Origin: CAVTBT01 sp963733065
GTDB taxonomy: Bacteria > Actinomycetota > Thermoleophilia > Gaiellales > Gaiellaceae
Direction: 5' to 3'
DNA length: 64,000 nucleotides
NCBI GenBank assembly: GCA_963733065.1
Contig: CAVTBT010000003.1
Location: 248,001 to 312,000 of the forward strand
Position 1 is the stretch's first letter; each line of letters starts with the position of its first letter. The notes under the pieces were generated by a model, which worked only from the letters and a program-made list of their open reading frames with translations, made no database searches and was not told the origin of the DNA. A program made the translations under genes and the position numbers. Positions 49,186 through 57,587 of the stretch are shown piece after piece.

Positions 49186-49581
49186 GTGCCTCGTACGTCG
49201 TTGCGAGACGTCATCCGTGGGCTCGAGCGGGCGCCCACGGAGGAGATGTGGACGGCGCTCGCATTCCTCGCGGGGCGACACGTCGAGCTCGGCGAGGACG
49301 TCCGCAACGCGGCCGTGCGGCGGGCCGAGCTCCTGCTGGTAGCGGGCGGCGACCCGCACAGACAGCTCGAGCTCTTCGGCCGGGCGGCAACCGCCGTCGC
49401 GGCCGATCTCGACTCGCCGCGGGCGCGCGAGCAGCTCGCGGCCGGGCTGGCGGCGCTCGACGACGACACGCGCGGGCTGCCCGGCGCCGGCGAGGCGCTT
49501 CGGGTGCTCCGCTCCGACCGCGATCTCGCGTGGCAGTGCTATGCCGCGGCGGTGCTCGCGGACGCCCTCGACGACGAGTAG
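49186..49581 (+). CDS. 131-aa helical protein of unknown function
   Basis: GTG 49186 lies 7 nt after TAGCCT (49173-49178); the TAG is also the stop of the ABC-F gene, so the promoter overlaps the previous coding end. Protein is all-helical and acidic: TSLRDVIRGLERAPTEEMWT, NAAVRRAELLLVAGGDPHRQ, DLAWQCYAAAVLADALDDE. No recognised family or catalytic residues. Convergent with an MFS gene, 4 nt apart. Confidence 0.6.
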   Translation: MPRTSLRDVIRGLERAPTEEMWTALAFLAGRHVELGEDVRNAAVRRAELLLVAGGDPHRQLELFGRAATAVAADLDSPRAREQLAAGLAALDDDTRGLPGAGEALRVLRSDRDLAWQCYAAAVLADALDDE

Positions 49582-49584
49582 CGC

Positions 49585-50847
49585 TCAGGCGGCGACGGAT
49601 TCTGGCCCGGGCTCGGGCTCCGGCTCGGCGATCTCCCGCGTCCTGGACATCGGCGAGGCGAGGAGCCAGAAGACGCCTCCGAGTGCGCCGAGCGCACCGA
49701 TCAGCATCGCGCCGCGCAGGCCGATCGTCGCCGCCAGCAGCCCGCCCGCGAGGGCACCGAGCGGCCGGGCGCCGTAGTTCGTCAGCCGCATGGCGCCCGA
49801 CGCGCGGCCGCGCAGGTGCCACGGCGTGGCGAGCAGGTTCAGCGAGTTGAGGTTCACGTCGTAGACCATCACGCCGAAGCTCGCGACGGCCTCGGCGGCG
49901 ATGAGCGTGACGACGACGACCCATTCCGGCCCGGTCGCGAGCGGGAAGGCGACGAGCGGCGCCGGAAAGAGCACGGCCCCCAGCACCACGGCCGGGCCGA
50001 TGCCGAGCCTCCGTCCGATGCCGGGCGCAGCGAGGGCGCCGCCGAGGGCACCGACGGCGCCTGCCGAGAAGACGATGCCGATCAGACCCGGGCTGAGGCC
50101 CAGCTCCTCGCTCATGAAGAGCACCACGATCGCGTTGAACGAGAGGTTGAAGAAGTTGATCGTGGTGGTGCAGAGGACGCCCGGACGGAGCAGCGGATGC
50201 GTGAACACGAAGCGCAAGCCGAACCGGACCCGGCTCCACACCGACCCTTCCGCCGGCTCGGGTACCGGCTCGTCGACGCGGGCGCGTTTGATGAAGAGCG
50301 CCGCGCCGAGGAACGACAAGGCGTCGGCGGTGACCGCGACCGGCGCCGTCAGCACCTGCACCAGCACGCCGCCGAGCGCGGGCCCGCCGATGTACGACGC
50401 GGACCGGGAGACGCTGAGCCGGCTCTGCGCCTCGACGACGTCGTCGCGCGGCACGACGAGCGGCAGGAAGGTCGAGTAGGAGAGATCGAAGACCACCGTT
50501 AGCGAGCCCACCGCGAACGCAACGACCAGCAGCTGCGCGAGCGTCAGCGCGTCGAACGCGTAGGCGGCCGGGATCGTGGCGAGCACGAGAAAGCGCAGTA
50601 CGTCGGCCCAGACGAGCACCCGCCGCTTGCTGGGCTGCCGGTCGATCCACTCGCCGACCCCGAGCGAGAGCACGAGGTGCGGGGCCCACCCGGCGGCGGC
50701 CAGGACGCCCACTGCGAGCGGCCCGGCGTCGAGCGTCAGCACCGCCACGAGCGGCAGGGCGATGATCGAGATCTGGTCGCCGAAGACCGAGATCGTCTGG
50801 CCGATCCACAGGTTGCGGAAGGCCGGATGGCGGCGCAGCAGGCCCAT
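49585..50847 (-). CDS. MFS transporter (MFS_3-type exporter)
   Basis: 420-aa protein with about twelve membrane segments. It begins GLLRRHPAFRNLWIGQTISV as in enterobactin-exporter-like MFS_3 proteins, and has the conserved loop GEWIDRQPSKRRVLVWADVL after helix 2 and RASGAMRLTNYGARPLGALA in the second half. Predicted drug or metabolite exporter; substrate unknown. It lies 30 nt downstream of the DUF4097 gene in the same direction. Confidence 0.9.
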   Translation of the reverse strand: MGLLRRHPAFRNLWIGQTISVFGDQISIIALPLVAVLTLDAGPLAVGVLAAAGWAPHLVLSLGVGEWIDRQPSKRRVLVWADVLRFLVLATIPAAYAFDALTLAQLLVVAFAVGSLTVVFDLSYSTFLPLVVPRDDVVEAQSRLSVSRSASYIGGPALGGVLVQVLTAPVAVTADALSFLGAALFIKRARVDEPVPEPAEGSVWSRVRFGLRFVFTHPLLRPGVLCTTTINFFNLSFNAIVVLFMSEELGLSPGLIGIVFSAGAVGALGGALAAPGIGRRLGIGPAVVLGAVLFPAPLVAFPLATGPEWVVVVTLIAAEAVASFGVMVYDVNLNSLNLLATPWHLRGRASGAMRLTNYGARPLGALAGGLLAATIGLRGAMLIGALGALGGVFWLLASPMSRTREIAEPEPEPGPESVAA

Positions 50848-50877
50848 GTCCGAATGCGATGTGGTGGGAGCGGCGGA

Positions 50878-51681
50878 CTACGCGGCGCGGACGATCTGCA
50901 CGTCGCCGCTCACCGTCTTGGCGCGGAGCTCGACGACCGCGCCTTCTGCCGGCGGTCCATCCGCACTGTCCAGCTCGGAGCTCATGTCGCCGCTCACCGA
51001 GCTGGCGTCGATGAAGAGCCGCAGCCCCGGCCTGACGCCGACGTGGATGTCGCCGGAGACGGCCTGGAGACGGATCTCGCCGGCGGCGACGGCGCGGATG
51101 TGCTGGTCTCCGGACACGCTCTGCACGCTGACGGAGCCGTTCGCGGACTGGACGTCCAGGTCGCCCGAGACGAGATTCGCCACGAGCTCGCCGGCGACGG
51201 TGCCCAGGCGGACGTCGCCCGACGCCGTCTTCACGGTGCACGTGCCGCCGACGTCGCCGGCGCTCACGTCCCCGCTGGCCGAGTTGACGGTGAGGTCGCC
51301 GCGCACCGCGTCAAACGCCATGTCGCCGGATCCGGTCTTCGCCACGGCGGAGGCGACGTCGCCGCGCACCCGGGCGTCGCCGGATCCGGTCCGGAACTCG
51401 ACGTCCGCCTCGCGCGGGCAGTGCACGCGAACGCCGATCTCCGCGTTGTTGAAGAGCGACGACATGAAGCCTCGCTTGGGCTCCTCGACGACGACGTCGT
51501 AGCGGCCGCCGCGCTCCTCGCAGCGCACCACCATCTCCCCGATGACCTCCTCCGCGGCGCGGTTCAGCGCGATGAGGTGGACCTCGGTCTGGGTGCGATC
51601 GGCGGTCTCGACCTGGACGTCGCCGGCGCCGATCGCAACGCGGAGCCGGATGGCGCCGGGAGTCTCGAAGATGTGTTCCAC
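50878..51681 (-). CDS. DUF4097-family β-helical protein
   Basis: 267-aa protein with a right-handed β-helix of repeated GD/SGD turns (VHCPREADVEFRTGSGDARV, TKTASGDV-like units, SVSGDQHIRAV), the DUF4097 pattern of actinobacterial proteins. No signal peptide is evident. GTG 51681 is preceded by GGAGGAG. It forms an operon with an upstream RHH regulator (52307) and a 46-aa ORF. Function unknown; the family may sense envelope stress. Confidence 0.85.
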   Translation of the reverse strand: MEHIFETPGAIRLRVAIGAGDVQVETADRTQTEVHLIALNRAAEEVIGEMVVRCEERGGRYDVVVEEPKRGFMSSLFNNAEIGVRVHCPREADVEFRTGSGDARVRGDVASAVAKTGSGDMAFDAVRGDLTVNSASGDVSAGDVGGTCTVKTASGDVRLGTVAGELVANLVSGDLDVQSANGSVSVQSVSGDQHIRAVAAGEIRLQAVSGDIHVGVRPGLRLFIDASSVSGDMSSELDSADGPPAEGAVVELRAKTVSGDVQIVRAA

Positions 51682-51689
51682 GTCTCCTC

Positions 51690-51830
51690 CTAGACCCGGC
51701 GCGCGCCGCTGCGGCGCGGCTCGGGCCGGCGGACGGAGGCCGAGTCCGTGCGGCGCCCATCGGGGCGGCGGAAGTCGGCGTCCGGGTCGGGAAGATCGAC
51801 GTGTCCGAAAGCTGCGACGAACAGTGCCAT
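51690..51830 (-). CDS. 46-aa ORF between the RHH regulator and DUF4097
   Basis: ATG 51830 with AAAGGGGG 8 nt upstream encodes MALFVAAFGHVDLPDPDADF followed by an Arg/Pro-rich tail, and stops at 51690, 9 nt before the DUF4097 start. Its ribosome site and tight spacing suggest it is translated. No family recognised. Confidence 0.5.
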   Translation of the reverse strand: MALFVAAFGHVDLPDPDADFRRPDGRRTDSASVRRPEPRRSGARRV

Positions 51831-51845
51831 GGTGGAACCCCCTTT

Positions 51846-52307
51846 TCAGCTCTGGGCGTAGCCCTGGAGCCGATTGCCGGTTCGAATCCTGGTCGTGCGA
51901 GGCTCGAGCGCGCGAGCAACCGCGCGGACGAGCCAGGTGTTGGTCGAGACACCTTCGCGGGCGGCGGCACCCTCGGCCTGGGCCTTCAGCCCCTCGGGCA
52001 GCCGCAGCGTGATGCGCGCCGTCTCCACCTCGTCGCCGTAAGCCGCGCCCTGCGGCTCGGCCGGCGCCTCGTCGACGACGACGAGCTCAGGCTCGCGACC
52101 CGTCATACGGACCTCGACGCGGCCCGACGAGAGCTGCGCCGAGAGCCCCACCGACACCTCGGTGAGCAGGTCGAGCAGCCGCAGCTGCAGCGACGACTCG
52201 ACGGCGAGGCTCAGGCGGCGACCCGCTTCGGCGATCGACTCGTCGCCGAGCGACGCTGCGGCAGCGAGGTCGGCCTGGATTGCCTGCACGTAGCTTGCTG
52301 TCTGCAT
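51846..52307 (-). CDS. Ribbon-helix-helix (HicB/Arc-like) regulator
   Basis: 153-aa protein. The C-terminal ~45 residues are an RHH domain (ARITLRLPEGLKAQAEGAAA..REGVSTNTWLVRAVARAL). The N-terminal ~90 residues are helical and then a short β region with LSSGRVEVRMTGREPELVVV, likely an effector or partner domain. It heads the DUF4097 operon, and its promoter overlaps a set of TGAYRTCA repeats, so autoregulation is likely. Start ATG 52307 lies 6 nt after the CATAGT -10 (leaderless). Confidence 0.8.
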   Translation of the reverse strand: MQTASYVQAIQADLAAAASLGDESIAEAGRRLSLAVESSLQLRLLDLLTEVSVGLSAQLSSGRVEVRMTGREPELVVVDEAPAEPQGAAYGDEVETARITLRLPEGLKAQAEGAAAREGVSTNTWLVRAVARALEPRTTRIRTGNRLQGYAQS

Positions 52308-52342
52308 GACGTCACTATGACATCACTACTGATGTCTGTCAA
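52307..52342 (-). promoter_or_regulatory. Promoter with phased TGAYRTCA operator repeats
   Basis: Minus-strand TTGACA (52342-52337), 17-bp spacer and CATAGT (52319-52314). Overlapping it on the + strand are TGACGTCA (52307), TGACATCA (52318) and TGATGTCT (52330), spaced 11 and 12 bp, one helical turn each. This is a typical array for an RHH autorepressor. Confidence 0.65.
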
Positions 52343-52398
52343 GTGTCGTGTGGACGTCGTCGAGATGTCGCCACGATGCGACTGATACACAATGGCCT

Positions 52399-54156
52399 GT
52401 GAACCGCGTGGATCCGCCAGATCTCGCCCTACGTCCCACCCTGCGGCACCTCCTGCCGCTGTGGTGGGAGCAGCGGCGCCTTGCGGGGATCGGCCTCGCG
52501 TGTGCACTCGTGGTCACGTGCCTGTCGCTCGCCATCCCCGTCCTGATCCAGCGGACGATCGACAACGCGATCGTCGGCGACGACGACTCGCTGCTGCTGC
52601 CGTACCTGGGCGCGATCATCGCGGTGGCCGTTGTGCGCTTCGGCGTCAACTTCACGCGCCGCTATGCGACGGCACGCGTCGGCATCTACGTCGAGGCGCG
52701 CCTCCGCTCCCTGCTCTACGACGCCTACCTGCGCTTCCCGCGGGCCTTCTACGACCGGCATGCCACGGGCGAGGTGATCTCGCGGGCGACGAACGACATC
52801 TATCCAGTCCGCTACTTCATCGGCTGGGGCGTCGTGCAGGCCATCCAGAGCTCGCTGATGATCATCGGCGCGACGGCCGTGCTCGTCTCGGTGAACGCGA
52901 AGCTCGCGCTCTGGGCGCTGGCCGCCATGCCGCCGATCGCCGTCCTCACCTGGCTCTTCGCGCACCGGGTCTTTCCGATCTCACGGCAGGTGCAGGCGAA
53001 GAAGGGCCACCTCACCGAGGCGTCGGACGAGGCAGTCGTCGGCATTGAAATGGTGCAGGCGTTCGGCCGGGAGGACGACGTGCGCACCCGCTTCTCCGGC
53101 CGCGCCGAGGACGTCCGGCACGAGACGATGCGGCAGGCCTCCGTCGAGGCGCGGTTCCTGCCCGGCATGCTGTTCGTGCCGACGCTCGGCATCGCCGCCG
53201 TGCTGCTGCTCGGCGGGCGCGACGTGATCGCCGGCACGTTGACGATCGGCGAGCTGACGCTGTTCCTGACCCTGATGCTCCAGCTCGTCTGGCCCCTCGA
53301 GGCGCTCGGCTGGATCATCAACCTCGCCCAGCGGGCGGTCGCGTCGGCGGGCCGGAGCTTCGCCTGGCTCGACGGGATCGAGCCGGTGCCCGAGCCGGAC
53401 CGTCCGCAGCGCCTGCCCGACGGGCCGCTGCCGGTGCACTTCGAGGCCGTGCGCTTCCGGTACGGCTCCGAGCACGAGGTGCTGCGCGGGGTCGAGCTGC
53501 GCGTGGAGCCCGGCGAGATCGTCGCCGTGTGCGGCCCCACCGGGTCGGGCAAGACGAGCCTGCTGACCCTGCTGCCGCGCTTCTACGACCCGACGGGCGG
53601 TCGCGTCCTGGTAGGCGGCGTCGACACGCGCGAGACGGCGCTCGCCGAGCTGCGCCGGGCCGTGGGTGTCGTCACCCAGCGGCCGGTGCTCTTCTCCGTG
53701 CCGCTCCGCGACAACATCACCGCCGCGCGGCCGGACGCGCCGTGGGACGAGGTGCTCGCAGCCTGCGACGCAGCGGGCGTCGCCACCTTCGTCGACGACC
53801 TGCCGCACGGCTACGACACGCTGATCGGCGAGCGCGGCGTGAACCTCTCCGGTGGCCAGCGCCAGCGCGTCGCGCTCGCGCGGGCCCTCGTCGGCGGAGC
53901 GCGCGTGCTCGTCCTCGACGACCCGATGTCCGCGGTGGACACCGAGACCGAGCGGCTGCTGGTCGAGCGCCTGCGGCCGGCGGTGGAGGGGCGCACAGTG
54001 CTCGTCGCCACGCAGCGGCTCTCGACTTTGCTCGTCGCCGACCGCGCGGTCGTGCTCGCAGACGGCGTGATCGCGGAGCGGGGCACGGCCGAGGAGTTGC
54101 TCGCCGCGGGAGGATCCTTCGCGGCGCTGTTCGGGGACGAGACGCTTGCCGCGTAG
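52399..54156 (+). CDS. ABC exporter subunit with degenerate ATP site (heterodimer half 1)
   Basis: 585-aa type IV ABC exporter: six membrane helices (residues ~25-310) and a nucleotide-binding domain with Walker A AVCGPTGSGKTSLLTLL, signature NLSGGQRQRVALARAL and Walker B VLVLDDPMSAVDTETE. The catalytic Glu is replaced by Asp (LDDP) and the H-loop His by Gln (VATQRLSTL). Degenerate sites like this occur in one half of heterodimeric exporters. GTG 52399 chosen as start. Followed, with an 11-nt overlap, by the partner subunit. Confidence 0.9.
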   Translation: MNRVDPPDLALRPTLRHLLPLWWEQRRLAGIGLACALVVTCLSLAIPVLIQRTIDNAIVGDDDSLLLPYLGAIIAVAVVRFGVNFTRRYATARVGIYVEARLRSLLYDAYLRFPRAFYDRHATGEVISRATNDIYPVRYFIGWGVVQAIQSSLMIIGATAVLVSVNAKLALWALAAMPPIAVLTWLFAHRVFPISRQVQAKKGHLTEASDEAVVGIEMVQAFGREDDVRTRFSGRAEDVRHETMRQASVEARFLPGMLFVPTLGIAAVLLLGGRDVIAGTLTIGELTLFLTLMLQLVWPLEALGWIINLAQRAVASAGRSFAWLDGIEPVPEPDRPQRLPDGPLPVHFEAVRFRYGSEHEVLRGVELRVEPGEIVAVCGPTGSGKTSLLTLLPRFYDPTGGRVLVGGVDTRETALAELRRAVGVVTQRPVLFSVPLRDNITAARPDAPWDEVLAACDAAGVATFVDDLPHGYDTLIGERGVNLSGGQRQRVALARALVGGARVLVLDDPMSAVDTETERLLVERLRPAVEGRTVLVATQRLSTLLVADRAVVLADGVIAERGTAEELLAAGGSFAALFGDETLAA

Positions 54157-55903
54157 CCGGAAGCACCGCGTCGGCCTCTCGCGCCTCTGGCCGTACACGG
54201 CCGGACATCGCCGCCGCCTGGCGGTGATCGGCGTGCTGGCCGCGCTCGCCGCCGCGTGCCCCGTCATCGGCTGGAACCTCGTCGGCGACGCGATCGACGA
54301 GGGGATCAACGGCGACAACGAGCGGCGGCTGGCGGTCGTCGTCGTCCTCTACGTGCTCGTGAACGCCGCGGCGTGGCTGCTCGACACGGCCGCGTGGCTC
54401 GGCCTCGCGGGCGTCGGCCAGCGCGTGGTGCTCGAGATGCGCCGCTCGCTCTTCGACCACCTGACCTCGCTCTCGCTCCGCTACTTCTCGGAGCAGAAGG
54501 CAGGCTGGATCATCGCCAGGCTGACGAGCGACGTCGACGCCCTGTCCGACGTGCTCAACCAGGGCCTGACGACGCTGGTCGTCAACTCGCTGACGCTCGT
54601 CGCCGCGGTCATCGGGCTCTTCGTCCTCGACTGGCGCCTCGGCCTCGTGGCGCTCTGCGTGCTCCCACCGGGGCTCGTGGTCACGCGCTGGTTCCAGAAG
54701 CACTCCCACGAGGCGTTCTCGGAGGTCCGCACGCGGATCGCCGCGGTCACGGCGCAGCTGGCCGAGTCCGTGGCCGGCATGGCGGTCGTGCAGGCGTTCG
54801 GGCGCGAGCGCGCCTTCCAGCGGGACTTCGAGGAGCTCAACGAGGCCAACCGGCGCGCCAACACCCGCGCCCAGAAGCTCTCGTCGGTCTTCTTCCCGGC
54901 GATCGAGTTCCTCGGCGTCGTGGCGACAGCGGCCGTCCTCTTTGCGGGGGCGAAGCTGATCGGCGGCGGCTCGCTCGAGATCGGCACGCTGATCGCAGCG
55001 ATCGGGCTCCTGCAGCTGCTCTTCCAGCCGCTGCAGGAGCTGTCGGAGCTGTACGGCCAGGTGCAGGCGGCCAGCGCGGCCATGGGCAAGATCTCGTCGG
55101 TCCTCGACGCCGAGATCGACGTCGCCGACCGGCCGGGCGCGGCGCCGCTGCCCAGAATCGAGGGCCGGCTGCAGCTGGACCGGGTGACCTTCGCCTACCG
55201 CGACGAGCCGGTGCTGCACGCGATCGAGATCGACGTCCCGCCGGGCGGCTGCATCGCCATGGTCGGGGAGTCGGGCGGCGGCAAGTCGACGACCGCCCGG
55301 CTGATCGCCCGCTTCTACGACCCGGACAGCGGCGCGGTGCGGGTCGACGGCGTCGACCTGCGTGACGTCCAGCTCCGCAGCTACCGCCGCCAGCTCGGCG
55401 TCGTGCTCCAGGATCCGTTCCTGTTCAGCGGCACCGTCGCCGACAACATCCGCTTCGGCAAGCCCGACGCGACCGACGACGAGGTGCTCGCCGTGGCGCG
55501 GGCGGTCGGGGTCGACCGCGTCGCGGCGCGCCTCGACGGCGGGCTCGACCATCTCGTCCGCGAGGGCGGCGCAGGCCTCTCGGCGGGCGAGCGCCAGCTG
55601 ATCTCGATCGCGCGGGCGCTCCTTGCCGATCCGCGGATCCTCATCCTCGACGAGGCGACGTCGAACATCGACCGCCCGACGGAGATCCTCATCGAGCGCG
55701 CGTTCGACCGCCTGCTGGCCGGCCGGACGTCGATCATCATCGCCCACCGGCTGGCGACCGTCCGGCGCGCCGACGCAATCCTCGTCGTCGAGCACGGGCG
55801 CATCGTCCAGCGCGGCACCGAGGCAGAGCTGCTCGAGCAGGACGGCCCGTTCCGCCGCCTCGCGCGCCAGCTGCACGGCGTCGCCGTGCCGCGCGTCGCC
55901 TAG
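54146..55903 (+). CDS. ABC exporter subunit with catalytic Glu (heterodimer half 2)
   Basis: 585-aa exporter half with six membrane helices and an NBD: MVGESGGGKSTTARLIARFY, Walker B LILDEATSNIDRPTE with Glu, H-loop IIAHRLATV. Its signature is LSAGERQLIS instead of LSGGQ, the complementary change expected in the partner of a degenerate half: together they leave one canonical and one altered ATP site. TTG 54146 overlaps the upstream gene by 11 nt. Likely exports lipids, drugs or peptides; substrate unknown. Confidence 0.9.
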   Translation: MPRSRKHRVGLSRLWPYTAGHRRRLAVIGVLAALAAACPVIGWNLVGDAIDEGINGDNERRLAVVVVLYVLVNAAAWLLDTAAWLGLAGVGQRVVLEMRRSLFDHLTSLSLRYFSEQKAGWIIARLTSDVDALSDVLNQGLTTLVVNSLTLVAAVIGLFVLDWRLGLVALCVLPPGLVVTRWFQKHSHEAFSEVRTRIAAVTAQLAESVAGMAVVQAFGRERAFQRDFEELNEANRRANTRAQKLSSVFFPAIEFLGVVATAAVLFAGAKLIGGGSLEIGTLIAAIGLLQLLFQPLQELSELYGQVQAASAAMGKISSVLDAEIDVADRPGAAPLPRIEGRLQLDRVTFAYRDEPVLHAIEIDVPPGGCIAMVGESGGGKSTTARLIARFYDPDSGAVRVDGVDLRDVQLRSYRRQLGVVLQDPFLFSGTVADNIRFGKPDATDDEVLAVARAVGVDRVAARLDGGLDHLVREGGAGLSAGERQLISIARALLADPRILILDEATSNIDRPTEILIERAFDRLLAGRTSIIIAHRLATVRRADAILVVEHGRIVQRGTEAELLEQDGPFRRLARQLHGVAVPRVA

Positions 55904-55919
55904 GACTCAGGCGCAGGAC

Positions 55920-56312
55920 TCAGCGCGCGAAGTACTCGCGGGCGCTGCGCGTGCCGAGCAGGAGGTACAGGACGAGCGCGTTCAGCCCGCCGATCAGCAG
56001 CACGGCCATGAAGGTGACGTCGCCGGCGTCCAGGAGGTAGATGATCGCCGCGATCAGGCCGAGCGCCGAGAGCACGACCGTGATGTACATGCCGATCCGG
56101 TTGCCCCGGAGCATCAGCCAGGCCGAGCCCGCGTAGAGCACGGCGAAGATCGTCGCGCTCCAGCCGAAGCGATTGTCGACGCTGCCCGCCGCGGCCAGGG
56201 CGATGATCCCGAAGAGACCCTCGAACGCTGCTTTACCGAGGCCGATGAACGCCGCGATGCCGACGACCGCGGGCGCGCCTGGGTCCTCCTCGAGCGGCTC
56301 GACGTGCTCCAC
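55920..56312 (-). CDS. Small four-helix membrane protein
   Basis: 130-aa protein: an acidic N-terminal stretch EHVEPLEEDPGAPAVVGIAA, then four membrane helices ending ALVLYLLLGTRSAREYFAR. The repeated GIAAFIGLGKAAFEG pattern is seen in actinobacterial membrane proteins of the DUF2127/DUF7144 kind, but I cannot place it. 24 nt downstream of the aminopeptidase in the same direction. Confidence 0.7.
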   Translation of the reverse strand: MEHVEPLEEDPGAPAVVGIAAFIGLGKAAFEGLFGIIALAAAGSVDNRFGWSATIFAVLYAGSAWLMLRGNRIGMYITVVLSALGLIAAIIYLLDAGDVTFMAVLLIGGLNALVLYLLLGTRSAREYFAR

Positions 56313-56336
56313 GCCGCGATCATCCCACGCTGCGCC

Positions 56337-57557
56337 CTAGGAGTCGAGTTGCCAGACCTCGCCGCGGAGCAGCGGCACGGCGTCGCCGGCCGCGGTGATT
56401 CCGTCGACCTCGACCTCCGGCCCGCCGATCATGAAGTCGGTGTGCGCGCCCGAGACGTTGACGCCCCCCGCGAGCATCTCGTCGCCGCTCTTCCCGTCCA
56501 TGCCCTCGACCGCCATCGGCAGCCCGTTGCCATAGGCGATGTGACACGACGCGTTCTCGTCGAACAGCGTGTCGTTGAAGACGAGGCCCGTCCGCTTCAC
56601 GGCCGACGTGCCGTCGACGAGCGCCACCTCGCCGAGGAATCGCGCCTGCTCGTCGGTGGCGAGCTGGTTCTCGATCACCGACAACCCCTCCGAGGCGCGC
56701 ACGTCGACGACGCGCCCGCCGTCGAACCGCATCTCGAGATCGCGGACGATCGTCCCGCTCGAGGACAGCGGGAAGGTGGAGCGCACGGTGCCGTCGGCGC
56801 GACGCCAGTCCGGACTCGTGAAGACCTCCTCGGTCGGAATGTTCGGGAGGTGCTCGACCCCGTCGCGCCTCTCGAACGTCGCGCACAGCCAGCGCGAGCC
56901 GGGCAGGAGCCCGACCGTGAGGTCCGTGCCCGGCCCACGGAACCGGACCGCGTCGAACCGGCGCTCGTTCAGCGCCGCCGCGCGCGCCTTGAGCCGCGCG
57001 ATGTGCTCCTGCCAGGCGGCCACCGGGTCGGGCTCGTCGAGACGTGTCGCGGTGGCGACGGCTTGCCAGAGCCGCTCGAGATCGGGCTCGCCGAAGAGCG
57101 CTGTCGCCCACCCCTCGTTCGGCGCGGCGACGATCGTCCAGTTGACGGTCCGGTTGACGACGTGAGGAAGCCAGGCGCGCCGGTAGTCGACGGGCTCGGA
57201 CTTGCCGACGCGCTCCTGGTCGAGGTCGTCGAACAGGTGGAGCCCCGGATCGCCCGAGAGCTGGATGAACGCGCTGTCGTCGTCCGCGAGGCCCCGCACC
57301 CAGCTGAGAACGTGCTCCGCGGTCTGGCCGAGCGTCTCTTCCGGGCCGAACTGGATCGCCGAGCGCCGTATGTGCCGGTCGAGGTACTGGACGTGAACGC
57401 GGCCGGCACCGGCGCGATACGACTCGGCCGCGATCGCACGTGCCACCTCCACGTGTTCGACCAGCGCCCAGACACCCACCGGCTGCCCCGGCTGCACGTT
57501 CGCGCCGACCCGCACGGCGAGCTCTGCGTAGCGCTGGAGCCGCTCCTCGTGTGTCAC
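56337..57557 (-). CDS. Family M29 aminopeptidase
   Basis: 406-aa cobalt/zinc aminopeptidase of the thermophilic M29 group. Metal ligands are visible in NIPTEEVFTSPDW (Glu), LGEVALVDGTSAV (Glu), ASCHIAYGNG (His) and GAHTDFMIGG (His/Asp). Length and N-terminus (HEERLQRYAELAVRVGANVQ) are normal for the family. GTG 57557 is 6 nt after TAGGGT on the minus strand, a leaderless start. Divergent from udgX, 30 bp between starts. Confidence 0.95.
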   Translation of the reverse strand: MTHEERLQRYAELAVRVGANVQPGQPVGVWALVEHVEVARAIAAESYRAGAGRVHVQYLDRHIRRSAIQFGPEETLGQTAEHVLSWVRGLADDDSAFIQLSGDPGLHLFDDLDQERVGKSEPVDYRRAWLPHVVNRTVNWTIVAAPNEGWATALFGEPDLERLWQAVATATRLDEPDPVAAWQEHIARLKARAAALNERRFDAVRFRGPGTDLTVGLLPGSRWLCATFERRDGVEHLPNIPTEEVFTSPDWRRADGTVRSTFPLSSSGTIVRDLEMRFDGGRVVDVRASEGLSVIENQLATDEQARFLGEVALVDGTSAVKRTGLVFNDTLFDENASCHIAYGNGLPMAVEGMDGKSGDEMLAGGVNVSGAHTDFMIGGPEVEVDGITAAGDAVPLLRGEVWQLDS

Positions 57558-57587
57558 GAAGCGACCCTACCGGGAAGAACGCTGGAG

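Noticed and set aside
47556..49469. 637-aa minus-strand open frame opposite the ABC-F gene
   Set aside because: Shadow of a real gene; no domain, no ribosome site.
51866..51901. T-arm-like sequence (GCCGGTTCGAATCCTGGT) suggesting another tRNA remnant
   Set aside because: It lies inside the coding end of the RHH regulator gene, and no anticodon or D-arm is nearby.
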